Source: Planctomycetia bacterium
Lineage (GTDB): Bacteria > Planctomycetota > Planctomycetia > Pirellulales > UBA1268
Reading direction: 5' to 3'
Assembly (NCBI GenBank): GCA_021414115.1
Contig: JAIOPD010000019.1
Location: forward strand, 1 to 62,407
DNA length: 62,407 nt
A model generated the notes under the pieces. It worked only from the letters and a program-made list of their open reading frames with translations. It was not told the DNA's origin and did no database searches. Of the stretch, positions 35,439 through 44,399 are shown piece by piece (position 1 is the stretch's first letter; each line of letters starts with the position of its first letter). The translations under genes and the position numbers were made by a program.

Positions 35439-35536
35439 GGCTCAGGTCTCTCCAGGTGGGGCTCTCGCCTCGCTCTGGAAAACTTTAGGCCACGATTTCA
35501 AGTGCCGCTTATTCCGCCCGTGCCGGTCGTAGAGGG

Positions 35537-36160
35537 CTACGGCGGGTCGTGGGTGCCGAAGGTGTCGATGTAGACCAGGTCCGCCACCGAGCCCTCTTCG
35601 GTCCAGAACCGGGCCCGGATGGCGTATAGCCTGTTGCGCTCGACAATGCAGGCGAAGGGCTCGCGATACCGTACGCCGGGGTTCAGCTGGTAACGGCGAC
35701 AGCGGAAGTCTTCATTCGAGGCGAGCAGGTTGCGTTTGACGAGAATCGCCTTGGGATCGCCGTCTCCGGCGGTCCAGTCGAACCACGGCACTCCCGGATC
35801 GGGTCCGGCAGCGCTCGCTGCCGCTGCCTGACCTCCGGTGCTGAGCGGCTCGATCTCCACGATCGAGATCTCGAGGCCCACGTCGCGGTCACCCTCGCTG
35901 GCAGGAAACCTCGGCGCGATCGCCACCTTGCCGATGTTCTGCAGGAATACGTCCACGTTGAGCAGCATCTGATCGTCGCGGAGCGGGTGTACGCTGGGGG
36001 CCACGCTCACCTCCATGGTCGGATCGTGGGTGCGCTCGACCGTGAAGTTGGTGTAGGTCCACCACGCGGCCACGACGAGCGCAATGCCGCCGATCACCTT
36101 GCTGAAGAGGTCGGCCCAGAGGTGGGCGGTCTGGAGTCGCTCGTGACGGATGTCGTGCAT
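35537..36160 (-). CDS. membrane-anchored hypothetical protein
   Basis: A 207-residue protein with one N-terminal membrane span (VIGGIALVVAAWWTYTNF, about residues 22-40) and a soluble, mostly beta remainder outside the cytoplasm (SVAPSVHPLRDDQMLLNVDVFLQNIG, VGLEISIVEIEP, RRYQLNPGVRYREPFACIVERNRLYAI). Two Cys are present. The domain resembles the single-span, beta-sandwich envelope proteins seen in many planctomycetes, but I do not recognise the family. It is divergent from an EamA-type gene, and the STAS operon lies downstream on the same strand. Function unknown. Confidence 0.78.
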   Translation of the reverse strand: MHDIRHERLQTAHLWADLFSKVIGGIALVVAAWWTYTNFTVERTHDPTMEVSVAPSVHPLRDDQMLLNVDVFLQNIGKVAIAPRFPASEGDRDVGLEISIVEIEPLSTGGQAAAASAAGPDPGVPWFDWTAGDGDPKAILVKRNLLASNEDFRCRRYQLNPGVRYREPFACIVERNRLYAIRARFWTEEGSVADLVYIDTFGTHDPP

Positions 36161-36278
36161 GGGGGCGATCCTCGCGTGGAACGGGCCTTCATTGTCGTGG
36201 CCACCGCGGGTCGGTGGCTAGTGCGCTATTCGGCTACACTCGACCAGTCCATCTTCGTCGTCCGCTGGAATCTCTTCG

Positions 36279-36719
36279 ATGAACAGTACCGCCGGCTTCG
36301 TCCTTGCCATTCTCGCGTCGGTCCTGTGGGGCCTGACCTACTGTCTCGACGAGCGGGTGCTTGCAAGCCTCTCGGTGTGGAAACTCTATTTCCTCCACTG
36401 TGCGGTCGGAGCGGTGGTCGCGGGCCTGATTCTGCTGGCGCAGGGGCACTCGCCCGCTTCGCTCTTCAGGCTCAGCGCCTCGGAGGCCAGCCTGCCGCTG
36501 GTGGCGATCACGCTTGTCACCGCCACGGCGGCAGCGTTCTCGATCCTCGCGTCGATCCAACTCCTCGGCGCGGCGAAGTCGTCGGTCCTCGAGATCTCCT
36601 ATCCGCTGTTCGTGGCGGTGTTCTCGTGCCTGTTTTTCGGCGGCCAGTTGCAGCTGCCGGTGGTGATCGGCGGCGGGTTCATCTTCGTGGGCGCCGCGAT
36701 CATCGCGCTGGCGAAGTGA
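36279..36719 (+). CDS. EamA-type half-size transporter
   Basis: A 146-residue protein that is almost wholly hydrophobic, with four or five membrane spans (GFVLAILASVLWGLTYCL, LYFLHCAVGAVVAGLILLA, LPLVAITLVTATAAAFSIL, SYPLFVAVFSCLFFG, VVIGGGFIFVGAAIIAL). This is one EamA unit, half of a standard DMT-family exporter, so it probably works as a dimer like small multidrug resistance proteins. The substrate is unknown. Its last 20 bases overlap, tail to tail, the end of the peroxidase gene on the other strand. Confidence 0.85.
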   Translation: MNSTAGFVLAILASVLWGLTYCLDERVLASLSVWKLYFLHCAVGAVVAGLILLAQGHSPASLFRLSASEASLPLVAITLVTATAAAFSILASIQLLGAAKSSVLEISYPLFVAVFSCLFFGGQLQLPVVIGGGFIFVGAAIIALAK

Positions 36720-38829
36720 GGAGTGGTCCGATCGGCCGGGCCCCCGTTCGGTTCGGCATGTCCGACCCGAGCGCGGCAAAGGCGGCCGGTGCCGGCGGCA
36801 AGGGTCTTGGCCCCGTCGGCCCTTGCAACGGCTTTGGCGGCAACGGCTTCGCCGGCGGCGGCGCGAGCCCAAGGTTGATCTCGCGGAGGGCGCCGCCCCG
36901 GCTGATCACGACCGAGCGGCTGGTCACCGCGGCGCTACCAACGGGCGTGACGACGACCCGGAACGACCCGAGATCGAGGTGCGCAAACGTGAACTCGCCC
37001 CGCTGGTTTGTCCGTGTCGAGGCCACCGTCGTGCCCGCCGCGTTGACGAGCGTCACGGCGACGTTGGCCAGGCCCGCCTCGAGCGACTGCCGCTGCCCGT
37101 CACGGTTGCCGTCCGCAAACACGCTGCCGCTGATCGAGGCCTGAAACACGAACACCTTCGGCTGAAGGTTCGTGAGCTGCGTGTTGCGGCGGATGACGTC
37201 GGCCAGGGTCGTGGTCTGCACCCCGCGCAGCAGGTCGGCGGGGAGCGAGCTCTGATACCAGAAGCGGTCGCCGTCGCGGAGTCGTGTGAATTGATCGACG
37301 ATAATCCGGGTGAACGTCGCCCCGAGACTGGAGCCGGGGAGGTGCGTTTCGGCGAGTCCACCCACCCAGGGGTCGATCGTGTCGACGCTGCCGTACGCCT
37401 GCTGGAGCGCCCGCTGCACCGTCACGTCGGTCGTGATCTCCGTAAACGACGTCACCTGCGGCAGCCCGTAGGCGAGTCGCACGGCGTTGTAGGTTCCGAT
37501 TCCATGGTCGCGTCCACGCTGGATGTTGAGGGCCGCCAGGTCGAATCCCCCCTGCCCCGGCGCACCGAAGAGGAAGTTTCGCACGTCGTCGACGACCTTC
37601 GTGTCGATCTCCTGCCCGCGGACGCTGGCGAGGTATTTGAGGATCGGGTCGATGCCGACCTCCGAGAGCGGCGTCGGATTGAAGAAGGCGTCGCGGAGCG
37701 AGAGTGGGGCTCGGACGGCGGTGCCGTCGCCCGCCAGAAAATCGATGTCTTCGCCGAGCATGCTGTGGCCCACGCGAAACGCCACCGTGGAAAACTCGGT
37801 GGCGATCCCCGGATTCACGTCGGCCCGGTAGCCCCGATAGGCCGCGATCCCGTTGGCCCCGGCCTTGGGCGATCCGAGCAGCGCCGGCAGAAACTCGTCA
37901 AACGTGATCTTCTGCAGTTCCGCGATCACCAGCCGTCGGGCGTGCTGATAGAGCTGCTCGTCGGTGAGCGCGGGGTTTCTGCGGGCCGCCTCGTCAGCGA
38001 GCCGGTTGTGCTCCCGCACGAACAGCGTCTGCAGCGACAGGAGCTCGGGGTTTTCATTCGCCCGCACGTCGCCGGCCAGAAAGAGTTGCGAGTCGGCGAC
38101 CCGATGGGCATCGTTGGCGTTGGCGAGGCCGGCGGTGTTGAAGGGAAGCAGGTTGCCGGCGCTCGTGGCAAGCCGCCCGCCGACGAACGTCCGTAGCGCC
38201 GCCGCCCGCTCGACATCGCTGCCATAGATCTGCGAGCCGTCGATGAAGGCGGTGATCTCGTTGGTCTGCTGCCGCGGGTTGGCGATGCTGGTGCCCGTGC
38301 CCGGAGCGGAGGCCGATCGCGACAACGAGATCGTCATCGTCCCCGTGCCGGCCGGGTCGAACCACGGATCGCCGACGGGCACAGTGATCGGAAATCGCTC
38401 CCGCGGAGAGGCCGTGTCGGTGAGGCCGATGTCGTGGTCGAGGAACTGCCCCCATGCGTAGACGAAGGCACTCCAGTCGCGGTCGTTGAAGACTCCGCCG
38501 GCAGGGTTTTGCGAGAGGAGGTTGCTCACGAGCCGGGCGCTGGGGCGATCGGCCCCCGAGGGCGCGGACACGCCATCGGCATAGGCGGCCGCGGAATGCC
38601 GCAGGAGTTGCTCGTCGGTGCTGCCCCATTCCGGGTGGAGGGCGTTGTTGCCCGTGCCGTCAAGCGAGCGAACCTCGATGGCGGTCGGTGCGGAGGGAGG
38701 CGGCAACGCTGGGGCGAGCGGCGCGGCGGTCATCAGCGACCGTGTCTCGAGCCGCTCGATGCCGGTGCGGCATTTTGCAACGCGCGACGCAGGATTGCAC
38801 AGGCGACGGCGGGGGGCGCGGCGGCTCAT
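36700..38829 (-). CDS. animal-type heme peroxidase with LEPR-XLL-like N-terminus and SdrD-like domain
   Basis: A 709-residue secreted peroxidase. Residues 24-35 (IERLETRSLMTA) resemble the LEPR-XLL motif of large planctomycete surface proteins. The peroxidase domain has distal His132 in FLDHDIGLTD, proximal His355 in FRVGHSML and the family block ALNIQRGRDHGIGTYN. A C-terminal SdrD/Cna-B-like domain (ISGSVFADGNRDGQ, about residues 570-640) and a Pro-rich tail follow. Animal-type peroxidases oxidise halides or phenols with H2O2. GGAGGTT lies before the chosen ATG. A surface-located oxidative or cross-linking role is inferred. Confidence 0.93.
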   Translation of the reverse strand: MSRRAPRRRLCNPASRVAKCRTGIERLETRSLMTAAPLAPALPPPSAPTAIEVRSLDGTGNNALHPEWGSTDEQLLRHSAAAYADGVSAPSGADRPSARLVSNLLSQNPAGGVFNDRDWSAFVYAWGQFLDHDIGLTDTASPRERFPITVPVGDPWFDPAGTGTMTISLSRSASAPGTGTSIANPRQQTNEITAFIDGSQIYGSDVERAAALRTFVGGRLATSAGNLLPFNTAGLANANDAHRVADSQLFLAGDVRANENPELLSLQTLFVREHNRLADEAARRNPALTDEQLYQHARRLVIAELQKITFDEFLPALLGSPKAGANGIAAYRGYRADVNPGIATEFSTVAFRVGHSMLGEDIDFLAGDGTAVRAPLSLRDAFFNPTPLSEVGIDPILKYLASVRGQEIDTKVVDDVRNFLFGAPGQGGFDLAALNIQRGRDHGIGTYNAVRLAYGLPQVTSFTEITTDVTVQRALQQAYGSVDTIDPWVGGLAETHLPGSSLGATFTRIIVDQFTRLRDGDRFWYQSSLPADLLRGVQTTTLADVIRRNTQLTNLQPKVFVFQASISGSVFADGNRDGQRQSLEAGLANVAVTLVNAAGTTVASTRTNQRGEFTFAHLDLGSFRVVVTPVGSAAVTSRSVVISRGGALREINLGLAPPPAKPLPPKPLQGPTGPRPLPPAPAAFAALGSDMPNRTGARPIGPLLTSPAR

Positions 38830-39153
38830 GGGAACCTCCAAACGGCGGGAGTTTCAGTTCAATTCGTTCTCTCACGCTTCAACGGCGGAGCTGATCCGGA
38901 GTTGCGTGAGTCTGCAGGAGCAATCGCCATGCCATCGGGTGCTCAATGAGAACCACGGCATCCCGAAGCGGCGCCGCAGCGCCGATCGAGGTGGGAAACG
39001 TATACCCCGCGCTCGCGCTTGGGGCTTCCCGAGCCCGAACCGCTCACCATCTTCAGGAAGCCCGGAGCGCAAGCGACGGGTATACGCGCGGCATCCCAAA
39101 GCGGCTCCGCAGCGCCGATCGAGGTGGAGAACGTATTCCCCACGCTGACGCGG
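38830..39153. other. intergenic region with degraded repeat elements
   Basis: About 320 bases between two minus-strand genes. It should include the promoter of the peroxidase gene, but no clear consensus was seen. Its distal part is occupied by two related, decayed copies of the inverted-repeat element described separately. Confidence 0.5.
38956..39150 (+). repeat. two degraded copies of the inverted-repeat element
   Basis: The first copy (to about 39029) has lost its A arm but keeps the complement of the B arm (TACCCCGCGCTCGCGCTTGG). The second (from 39056) has a good A arm with one change (GGAGCGCAAGCGACGGGTA) and a badly decayed B end. The two share a centre (GGCATCCCRAAGCGGCKCCG), which differs from the other copies, so they are probably a local duplication. 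Confidence 0.75.
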
Positions 39154-40527
39154 TCAGTCCCCCGGCGTCTCGATTGCGGCCGGGGATGCCGTGAGATCCT
39201 CCAGGCAGTAGAGCCGTCGGTCGGTCCGCACGAGCAGCCGGCCACCGGCGACCGCGGGTGAGGCCATGATCATGTCGTCTTCGGCGAGCAGGTTGCGGTG
39301 CACGAGTTCGAACTTCGGGCCCGCCCGGAGCACGAAGGTCTCGCCATATTCATTCGCACAGAAGACGAGTCCGTTATAGGCCCATGGGGAGGCGGTGAAC
39401 GCGCGGCCCTCCGGCAGCCGCTCCTTGCGGTAATGCTGGCTTCCGGTGCGGGCGTCGTAGCAGGCCATGAGGCCGCGATCCGAGAGCACGTAGAGTTCGT
39501 CGCCGTAGACGAGCGTGCCCGGGTTGTAGGGGGCGGCATCGCCGCGGGTCCAGGCGATCGTGGCGGTGCTCGTCACGCCATCGTCGGGCGTGATGTCGCC
39601 CGAGCCGCCGGGGCGGATCGCCCAGATCGGCCGCGACCGGTCGAGCACAAACCCCGAACTGACATACAGCAGACCGTGCGCGGCATAGGGAGTGGCGATC
39701 GTGATCGCCGATGCACCGCCAAACTCGTAGAGCAGCCGCCCGCTGAGATCGTATGACCGCGTCTTGCCGGTTCCGGGCGTCACGATCTCGGTCCGCAGGC
39801 CGTTGTTCCAGACAAACGGCGTCGACCAGTTGCTCTTTTCCTCCCGAGGCACCCGCCACACCTCCGCCCCGGTGCGGCAGTCGAGCGCCACGAGCGACGA
39901 ATCGTCCTCGTTGTCGTTGACGACGTAGAGCCGGTCGCCGTGCAGGGCGGGCGATGCCGCCGGGCCCCAGCCCGACCGCATCCCGCGCGGCAGCCGGCGG
40001 TGCTCCCAGACCCGATTGCCGGCGAAGTCGAGACAGAAAATCCCGAGGTTTCCGAAGGCGGCATAGACCCGCTCGCCATCGGTCACCGGCGTTTCAGAAG
40101 CGTAGCTGTTCTTCAGATGGATCGGCCCCGGCGGCTTGCCACGGGCCACCTGTGTCTCCCAGAGCGTCAGCCCCGTATTCACATCGAGGCAGGTCACGAT
40201 CCAGCGGATCTCGGTCTCGGGCGGCTCTTCACGGTTGCCGCCGAAGTAGATGCCCTTCTGCGGGTCGTCGAGGGGCTCCGAGGTGATCGCCGACGTGAGG
40301 AAGACACGATTCCCCCAGACGATCGGCGACGACCAGCCGCGGCCCTCGAGGTCAGCCTTCCAGCGAACGTTTCTGGTGTCGCTCCACTCGGCCGGCAGCC
40401 GCGGATCGTCGGCGGCGACGCCCCGCGCACCCGGACCGCGGAGCCCGGGCCACTCGCCGTCGGCCCATGCGGTGGCGGCGGCCATGATGACGGCGGCGCA
40501 GGCAACCCGCTGAAGCAGCGTGGACAT
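39154..40527 (-). CDS. secreted PQQ-like beta-propeller protein
   Basis: A 457-residue secreted protein. The signal peptide is RVACAAVIMAAATAWADGE at the N-terminus. The body has the planctomycete outer-membrane-biogenesis-like or PQQ-propeller pattern: EWPGLRGPGARGVAADD at the start, then blades such as WETQVARG, NLGIFCLDFAGNRVWEH, SLVALDCRTGAEVWRV and LMACYDARTGSQHYRKERL. These proteins are very common in planctomycetes, usually without demonstrated PQQ binding or enzyme activity. GGGAG lies eight bases before the ATG. It is divergent from the GIY-YIG gene. The precise role is unknown. Confidence 0.9.
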   Translation of the reverse strand: MSTLLQRVACAAVIMAAATAWADGEWPGLRGPGARGVAADDPRLPAEWSDTRNVRWKADLEGRGWSSPIVWGNRVFLTSAITSEPLDDPQKGIYFGGNREEPPETEIRWIVTCLDVNTGLTLWETQVARGKPPGPIHLKNSYASETPVTDGERVYAAFGNLGIFCLDFAGNRVWEHRRLPRGMRSGWGPAASPALHGDRLYVVNDNEDDSSLVALDCRTGAEVWRVPREEKSNWSTPFVWNNGLRTEIVTPGTGKTRSYDLSGRLLYEFGGASAITIATPYAAHGLLYVSSGFVLDRSRPIWAIRPGGSGDITPDDGVTSTATIAWTRGDAAPYNPGTLVYGDELYVLSDRGLMACYDARTGSQHYRKERLPEGRAFTASPWAYNGLVFCANEYGETFVLRAGPKFELVHRNLLAEDDMIMASPAVAGGRLLVRTDRRLYCLEDLTASPAAIETPGD

Positions 40528-40635
40528 GGTGCACTCCCTTGCACGAATCGATCGACCGGAGATCACGATCAGGTATAGATTCTTCCCTCGGAAGCTGCCT
40601 ACCGTACGCAGGCCCCGAGCGAGCCACCGTCACCG

Positions 40636-40950
40636 ATGCCGCCGAAAACGCCACGATCGAAGAAGGGCTCGCCATCCGGGGCCTCGGCCCCGTGGACGGT
40701 CTACCTGCTGCGGTGCCGCGATGGCTCGCTCTACTGCGGCATCACCAACGATCTCGTGCGGCGGCTTGCGGCCCATGCCGCCGGAAAAGCCTCCCGGTAC
40801 ACGCGCAGCCGGCTGCCCGTGAAGCTCGCCTATACCGAGCCGCAGCCGACACGCTCAGCCGCTTTAAAGCGTGAAGCCGCGATCAAGCGGCTCCCGCGCC
40901 GGCAGAAGCAGGCGCAACTGATACGGGCCACACGTGAGCCTTGCGCGTGA
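40636..40950 (+). CDS. GIY-YIG nuclease family protein (UPF0213-like)
   Basis: A 104-residue single-domain GIY-YIG endonuclease-like protein. WTVYLLRCRDGSLYCGITNDLVRR carries the diagnostic Y-L and Y-C-G-I elements and Arg, ARYT-like SRYTRSRLPVKL follows, and the Glu in REAAIKRLPRRQKQAQL fits the catalytic position. The basic C-terminus suits DNA binding. UPF0213 members are widespread; cellular role is unclear and probably DNA repair or processing. It is divergent from the PQQ-propeller gene, with an inverted-repeat element directly downstream. Confidence 0.92.
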   Translation: MPPKTPRSKKGSPSGASAPWTVYLLRCRDGSLYCGITNDLVRRLAAHAAGKASRYTRSRLPVKLAYTEPQPTRSAALKREAAIKRLPRRQKQAQLIRATREPCA

Positions 40951-40963
40951 CCCATCGCGATGA

Positions 40964-41070
40964 GGAAGCCCGGAGCGCGAGCGACGGGTAGACGGGCGGC
41001 GACCTCGTTGGCGGCGCGGAACCGCTCGATACGGCGACCCGTATACCCCGCGCTCGCGCTTGGGGCTTCC
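40964..41070 (+). repeat. dispersed asymmetric inverted repeat, 107 bp
   Basis: Well-preserved arms: A (GGAAGCCCGGAGCGCGAG...) and the complement of B (...CTCGCGCTTGGGGCTTCC), followed by the TGACCGG flank seen at several copies. The centre has lost the GCTCCGCGGAGC palindrome. It begins 13 bases after the GIY-YIG stop codon. Confidence 0.88.
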
Positions 41071-41271
41071 TGACCGGAGGCATCGCAAAGGGGCATTACG
41101 TCACCGTCTCGAGGCAGTTCGTATTCCTCGTGCTCGCGCGAGTCTCAAGTGGGAGCCGTATGACTTCTCGGTATGAACTGCGAAACTGTCCTCGGGCTCG
41201 ATCACGGCCGCAAGCCGGGTCGCGGCTCGCTGCAAGGCGTGACCGCGGATGATCGTGCGAGAGGCACGATC

Positions 41272-42033
41272 ATGATCGAATGCATCCGGCCCATCGCCCA
41301 TGCCGCCGCAGTCGCGCTGCTCGTCGTCAGGGCGTTGCCGCTTCATCCAGCGACTGGCGGCGAGCCGCCGTCACCGCCCGAGGCTCAGGCGAGGGCCCAA
41401 GCCGAGTTCGAGGAGCGGTCGCGAAAGGTTACGTTGTTCGCCAGCGATCGGTGGCGTCGGGCCGTGTTCGAGCTCGACGAATGGCTCGCGGTGCAGCCGG
41501 TCTACACGCCGGCGCAGGTCGCGGCCATCAGGAACGACTTCGCCGCACGGGTTGCGGCGATGTCGTCGTACGAACTCGACTACCTCCTCGACACCCTGGA
41601 GTTCAAGCTGAAGGTGCTCGACACTCCCGAGGCCATCGAGGCTCGTGAGTGGCTGGGCCGCTATCTCTCGGTGATGGCTGATCGTAAACGGGCTGCGGTG
41701 CTCGCGGACCTGCCCAATGTCGTTGACATGTCCTCCGGCGAAATGATCGAGGCTTTGCGAGAGTTGGAGGCGAGGCGGTCGGCCGTCGAGAAGCGGGCTC
41801 GCGACACGCTCCGCAGCCGCCGGGAGTTTGCCGCGTTTCAGGAGCGATCGCGCCGGGCGGACGAGCGGCTCCGGGCCAGCCTCCGCCGCATACGCCGGGG
41901 AGACGTGTCGTTTTCTCCCTACCGGGGTCAGCCCGTCGGCGACCCGCCGTTCGCCGATGCCCAAGACAGTCCGACGGTCATCGGCGTCGGACCGTGGGGC
42001 ACGTTCATCGGCACGGCCATCGGCGCGTTTTGA
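41272..42033 (+). CDS. secreted coiled-coil hypothetical protein
   Basis: A 253-residue protein with an N-terminal hydrophobic signal (HAAAVALLVVRALPLHPATGG). The mature part is helical and rich in Arg, Glu and Ala (RSRKVTLFASDRWRRAVFELDEWL, LDYLLDTLEFKLKVLD, EMIEALRELEARRSAVEKRARDTL), suggesting a coiled coil to about residue 210. A short glycine-containing tail ends TVIGVGPWGTFIGTAIGAF. The start is the ATG next to the signal; 33 in-frame codons upstream are not supported. Not recognised; similar secreted, coiled-coil proteins of unknown function are common in planctomycetes. Confidence 0.75.
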   Translation: MIECIRPIAHAAAVALLVVRALPLHPATGGEPPSPPEAQARAQAEFEERSRKVTLFASDRWRRAVFELDEWLAVQPVYTPAQVAAIRNDFAARVAAMSSYELDYLLDTLEFKLKVLDTPEAIEAREWLGRYLSVMADRKRAAVLADLPNVVDMSSGEMIEALRELEARRSAVEKRARDTLRSRREFAAFQERSRRADERLRASLRRIRRGDVSFSPYRGQPVGDPPFADAQDSPTVIGVGPWGTFIGTAIGAF

Positions 42034-42338
42034 CCGCGGCGCGGAGCGGATGGAGGAGGCGTCCCGGTTTCGCTCGCCCTGCGGCGGTGCCTCAGGGAAG
42101 CCCGGAGCGCGAGCGACGGGTATACGGGCCGCCACCGAGCCAGCGCCGAACATCGGATGAGGTGGCTTCGACATGCCTGCTCCCAGACCCGAGCCAACCA
42201 CCCCCCCCCCGACGCCTCCACGTCGGCCTGACCCGTTGGTCACGCTCGACTGGCTCTCCATGGGGATTCTCCGGCTGCTGTCCAAGCTCCGCAGTCGAAA
42301 CGGAATCGTGCTGCGGGAGACCCGCGGCATCAACGGCC
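42034..42338. other. convergent intergenic region with a half repeat and poly-C tract
   Basis: It holds an isolated A arm of the inverted-repeat element (42096-42122) without its B partner, then a ten-base C tract at 42201-42210. Tail-to-tail position between the coiled-coil protein gene and the response-regulator gene. The C tract is a hotspot for length errors, but no frame depends on it. Confidence 0.6.
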
Positions 42339-43013
42339 TCACCCGATTGGGCCTTCGTCCGTCGGTCGCGTCGCGTTGTAGAGGGTGGCCAGCCGTACGA
42401 GCTCCGCGCCGACGGCGGCCAACTTCGATACGATCGACTTGCGATGGCTGTTGACCGTGTGGACCGTGATTCCGAGCGACTCGGCGATCTGCCGCGTGGT
42501 CATTCCTCTGCCGATCTGCTTGAAGACCTCGAGTTCCCGCGGCCGCAGCAAGCGTGCAGGATCCAGCGTTGCCCGTGACATCTCGCCGCCCAGCCGCCGT
42601 CGCACGACGCCCTCGACCTCGCGCCTGAGCGTGTCGAGCGGCTCGGATTTATCGATCAGGGCGACGACCCGCCGCGACAATTCCTGGGGGCAGACAAACT
42701 CGTCTGCCGCACTCGACAGCACGATGCAGACGGCCTCGGGATGCCAGGCGGCGACCGCCTCGAGCACGGTCCGGCCGTTCCCGTCGGGAAGCATGAGATC
42801 GAGGATCACGAGATCGAGATCGCGTTCAGCCGCTTCAGCCACTCCCTCGGCGACCGTTGATGCCAGGATCACACTCCCGATGCCTGGAACCGCCCGCAGG
42901 GCCCCTGCGAGGAGTTGCGCGATGAGCGTGTGGTCCTCGACAAGGAGACAGGCGAGCTGCCGCGGGGGCGGGTCGATCGCGGCGGTTTCTGCTGGAAGAA
43001 GCTTCGCCATCAT
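42339..43013 (-). CDS. response regulator, receiver plus LuxR-type HTH
   Basis: A 224-residue NarL/FixJ-type regulator. The receiver has the acidic pair Glu26-Asp27, phosphoacceptor Asp72 in LDLMLPDG, switch Ser100 and Lys122 in LIDKSEP. The DNA-binding domain (about residues 155-205, LRPRELEVFKQIGRGMTTRQIAESLGITVHTVNSH) is a LuxR/GerE helix-turn-helix. The kinase gene overlaps its start by four bases, so the two are a coupled two-component system. Dyad sites found upstream of the pair are possible targets. Confidence 0.93.
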   Translation of the reverse strand: MMAKLLPAETAAIDPPPRQLACLLVEDHTLIAQLLAGALRAVPGIGSVILASTVAEGVAEAAERDLDLVILDLMLPDGNGRTVLEAVAAWHPEAVCIVLSSAADEFVCPQELSRRVVALIDKSEPLDTLRREVEGVVRRRLGGEMSRATLDPARLLRPRELEVFKQIGRGMTTRQIAESLGITVHTVNSHRKSIVSKLAAVGAELVRLATLYNATRPTDEGPIG

Positions 43014-44179
43014 TCAGACCTTCCTGTTCTCTGACGAGGCAGAATCAGCCGGACCTCGGCGCCGCCCAGCGGTGAGCGGCCGACCGAGACCGACCCGCCG
43101 TGGTTTTCCATGCAGGTACGCACGAGGTAGAGGCCGAGCCCCGTGCCGTCGGGCTTCGACGAGGCGAGCGGTCCTGCGGCGAGTTTCTCGGCCGACATTC
43201 CCGGGCCGGCGTCGCCTACGATGATCTCGGCCCGATCGTCGCCCGACACGACTTCGACCGAGATCAGACGCCGGTCCGCCGGCTCTTCGGCGAGGGCCTC
43301 GGCCGCGTTGCGGATCAGGTTGATGACGGCCGTCTGCAGTTGCACGCCGTCGCCAAGGATTTCGAGGTTCTGGTCGAGGCCTCTTTCGCGGAGCGTGATC
43401 TCGTGCCGGGTGAGGAGCGCCCTGGAGAAGAGGATCGCGCTCGCCACCACCTCGGGGAGTGCGACGATGGAATGCGTCGACTGCACGTTTCGTAGCAGCG
43501 ACCTCATGCGGCCGAGCATGTCGACCACATGCCGCGACTCCGTAAGCATGTCCTCGAGGTATCTTCCCACGTCCGCGGGCTCGAACGACCGCTCACGCAG
43601 CCGCTCGAGGGCCACCTGGGTCTCCAGGAGGATGCGGCTGAGCGGCTGCTTGATCTCGTGGGCCGCGGCCGCGGCAGTGAGGCTCGTCTTGAGTTTCTCC
43701 TCGAGGTCGCGGCGATGGGCCTCCTCGTGCCGACGCTCCTGCTCGCGGACCTCCGCAACCGCCGCCCGCAGTTCCTTCTCCGCACGCCTCCGCTCGGAGA
43801 CATCGATGAGCGTCACCATCAGAAACTCGTCGGCCACGACGGCGCTGATGACGACATCCCGAATGGTGCCGTCACGACACGAGACCCGCAACTCCATCGA
43901 CTCCACCCGCCCCGTCTCGGCTTGCGCCTTGGCGACGGCAGCCCCCCAGACGGCAAGCGTCTCCCGGCGGTAGGTCTCGTCCGGATAGGCCTTCTTGGCC
44001 CAGTCACCGACCGTGGGGATGTCGTCGACCGTGTACCCGAACGTCTGCACGAAAGCTTCGTTCACGAGCAGGATGCGCGGTGACTCGTGCAGCGTATTCA
44101 ACACCGTCGGGAGCGGCAGCCGCTCGACGAGCTGCCGCAGGTCGTGATTGATGGTCGAGGACGTGGGGGCGCGAAGCAT
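43010..44179 (-). CDS. cytoplasmic PAS-domain histidine kinase
   Basis: A 389-residue kinase without a membrane span. A PAS domain occupies about residues 15-128 (LPTVLNTLHESPRILLVNEAFVQTFGYT, a PAC end at VTLIDVSERR). A short coiled coil leads to the H-box AAAAHEIKQPLSR (phospho-His174). N-box INLIRNAAEALAEE, G1 VGDAGPGM and G2 GTGLGLYLV follow. A soluble PAS sensor suggests an internal signal such as redox state or a small ligand. Its stop overlaps the LuxR-type regulator start by four bases. The upstream region has paired dyads that may mediate autoregulation. Confidence 0.93.
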   Translation of the reverse strand: MLRAPTSSTINHDLRQLVERLPLPTVLNTLHESPRILLVNEAFVQTFGYTVDDIPTVGDWAKKAYPDETYRRETLAVWGAAVAKAQAETGRVESMELRVSCRDGTIRDVVISAVVADEFLMVTLIDVSERRRAEKELRAAVAEVREQERRHEEAHRRDLEEKLKTSLTAAAAAHEIKQPLSRILLETQVALERLRERSFEPADVGRYLEDMLTESRHVVDMLGRMRSLLRNVQSTHSIVALPEVVASAILFSRALLTRHEITLRERGLDQNLEILGDGVQLQTAVINLIRNAAEALAEEPADRRLISVEVVSGDDRAEIIVGDAGPGMSAEKLAAGPLASSKPDGTGLGLYLVRTCMENHGGSVSVGRSPLGGAEVRLILPRQRTGRSE

Positions 44180-44348
44180 GGTCGGGCGGGATCGGTGAGA
44201 GGATGAAGGGTCGCCGGCCACCGGGATCCAACAGTCGTAGTATCCGGATTTTCTCGCCGGCTGACTGCAAATAGGCACTCGGCCTGTGGTTAAGCGCGGG
44301 CCTTTGGCCCGGGTCACCACCACAAACGGTGAAGTGATTCGCCCCGCC

Positions 44349-44366
44349 ATCACTAGCACTAGTGAT
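44349..44366. promoter_or_regulatory. perfect-arm dyad, candidate operator site 1
   Basis: ATCACTAGCACTAGTGAT: seven-base arms (ATCACTA/TAGTGAT) around a GCAC spacer. It lies 170 bases upstream of the kinase start. The arms and a highly similar site at 53.5 kb make it a likely protein-binding site. Confidence 0.6.
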
Positions 44367-44381
44367 CCGGATTGCCCCGCG

Positions 44382-44399
44382 ATCACTAGGCTTCGTGAT
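44382..44399. promoter_or_regulatory. imperfect dyad, candidate operator site 2
   Basis: ATCACTAGGCTTCGTGAT. The outer arms ATCAC/GTGAT pair; the inner bases are degenerate. It begins exactly 33 bases after site 1, about three DNA turns, which would put two bound proteins on the same face. Confidence 0.5.

Noticed and set aside
42201-42210. Ten-base C tract as a phase-variation site
   Set aside because: It lies between convergent genes, not in a coding or promoter position, so length change would have no obvious effect.
41371-42342. Minus-strand frame antisense to the coiled-coil protein gene
   Set aside because: It runs through the inverted-repeat arm and the poly-C tract, with no domain; the plus-strand gene has a signal peptide.
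42173-42454. Plus-strand frame of about 90 codons after the poly-C tract
   Set aside because: It overlaps the response-regulator gene antisense, lacks an RBS and has a Pro/Arg-rich chance composition.
44297-44311. CGGGCC-TTT-GGCCCG hairpin as a terminator
   Set aside because: Short stem, no T-run, and placed upstream of divergent genes rather than after a gene end.
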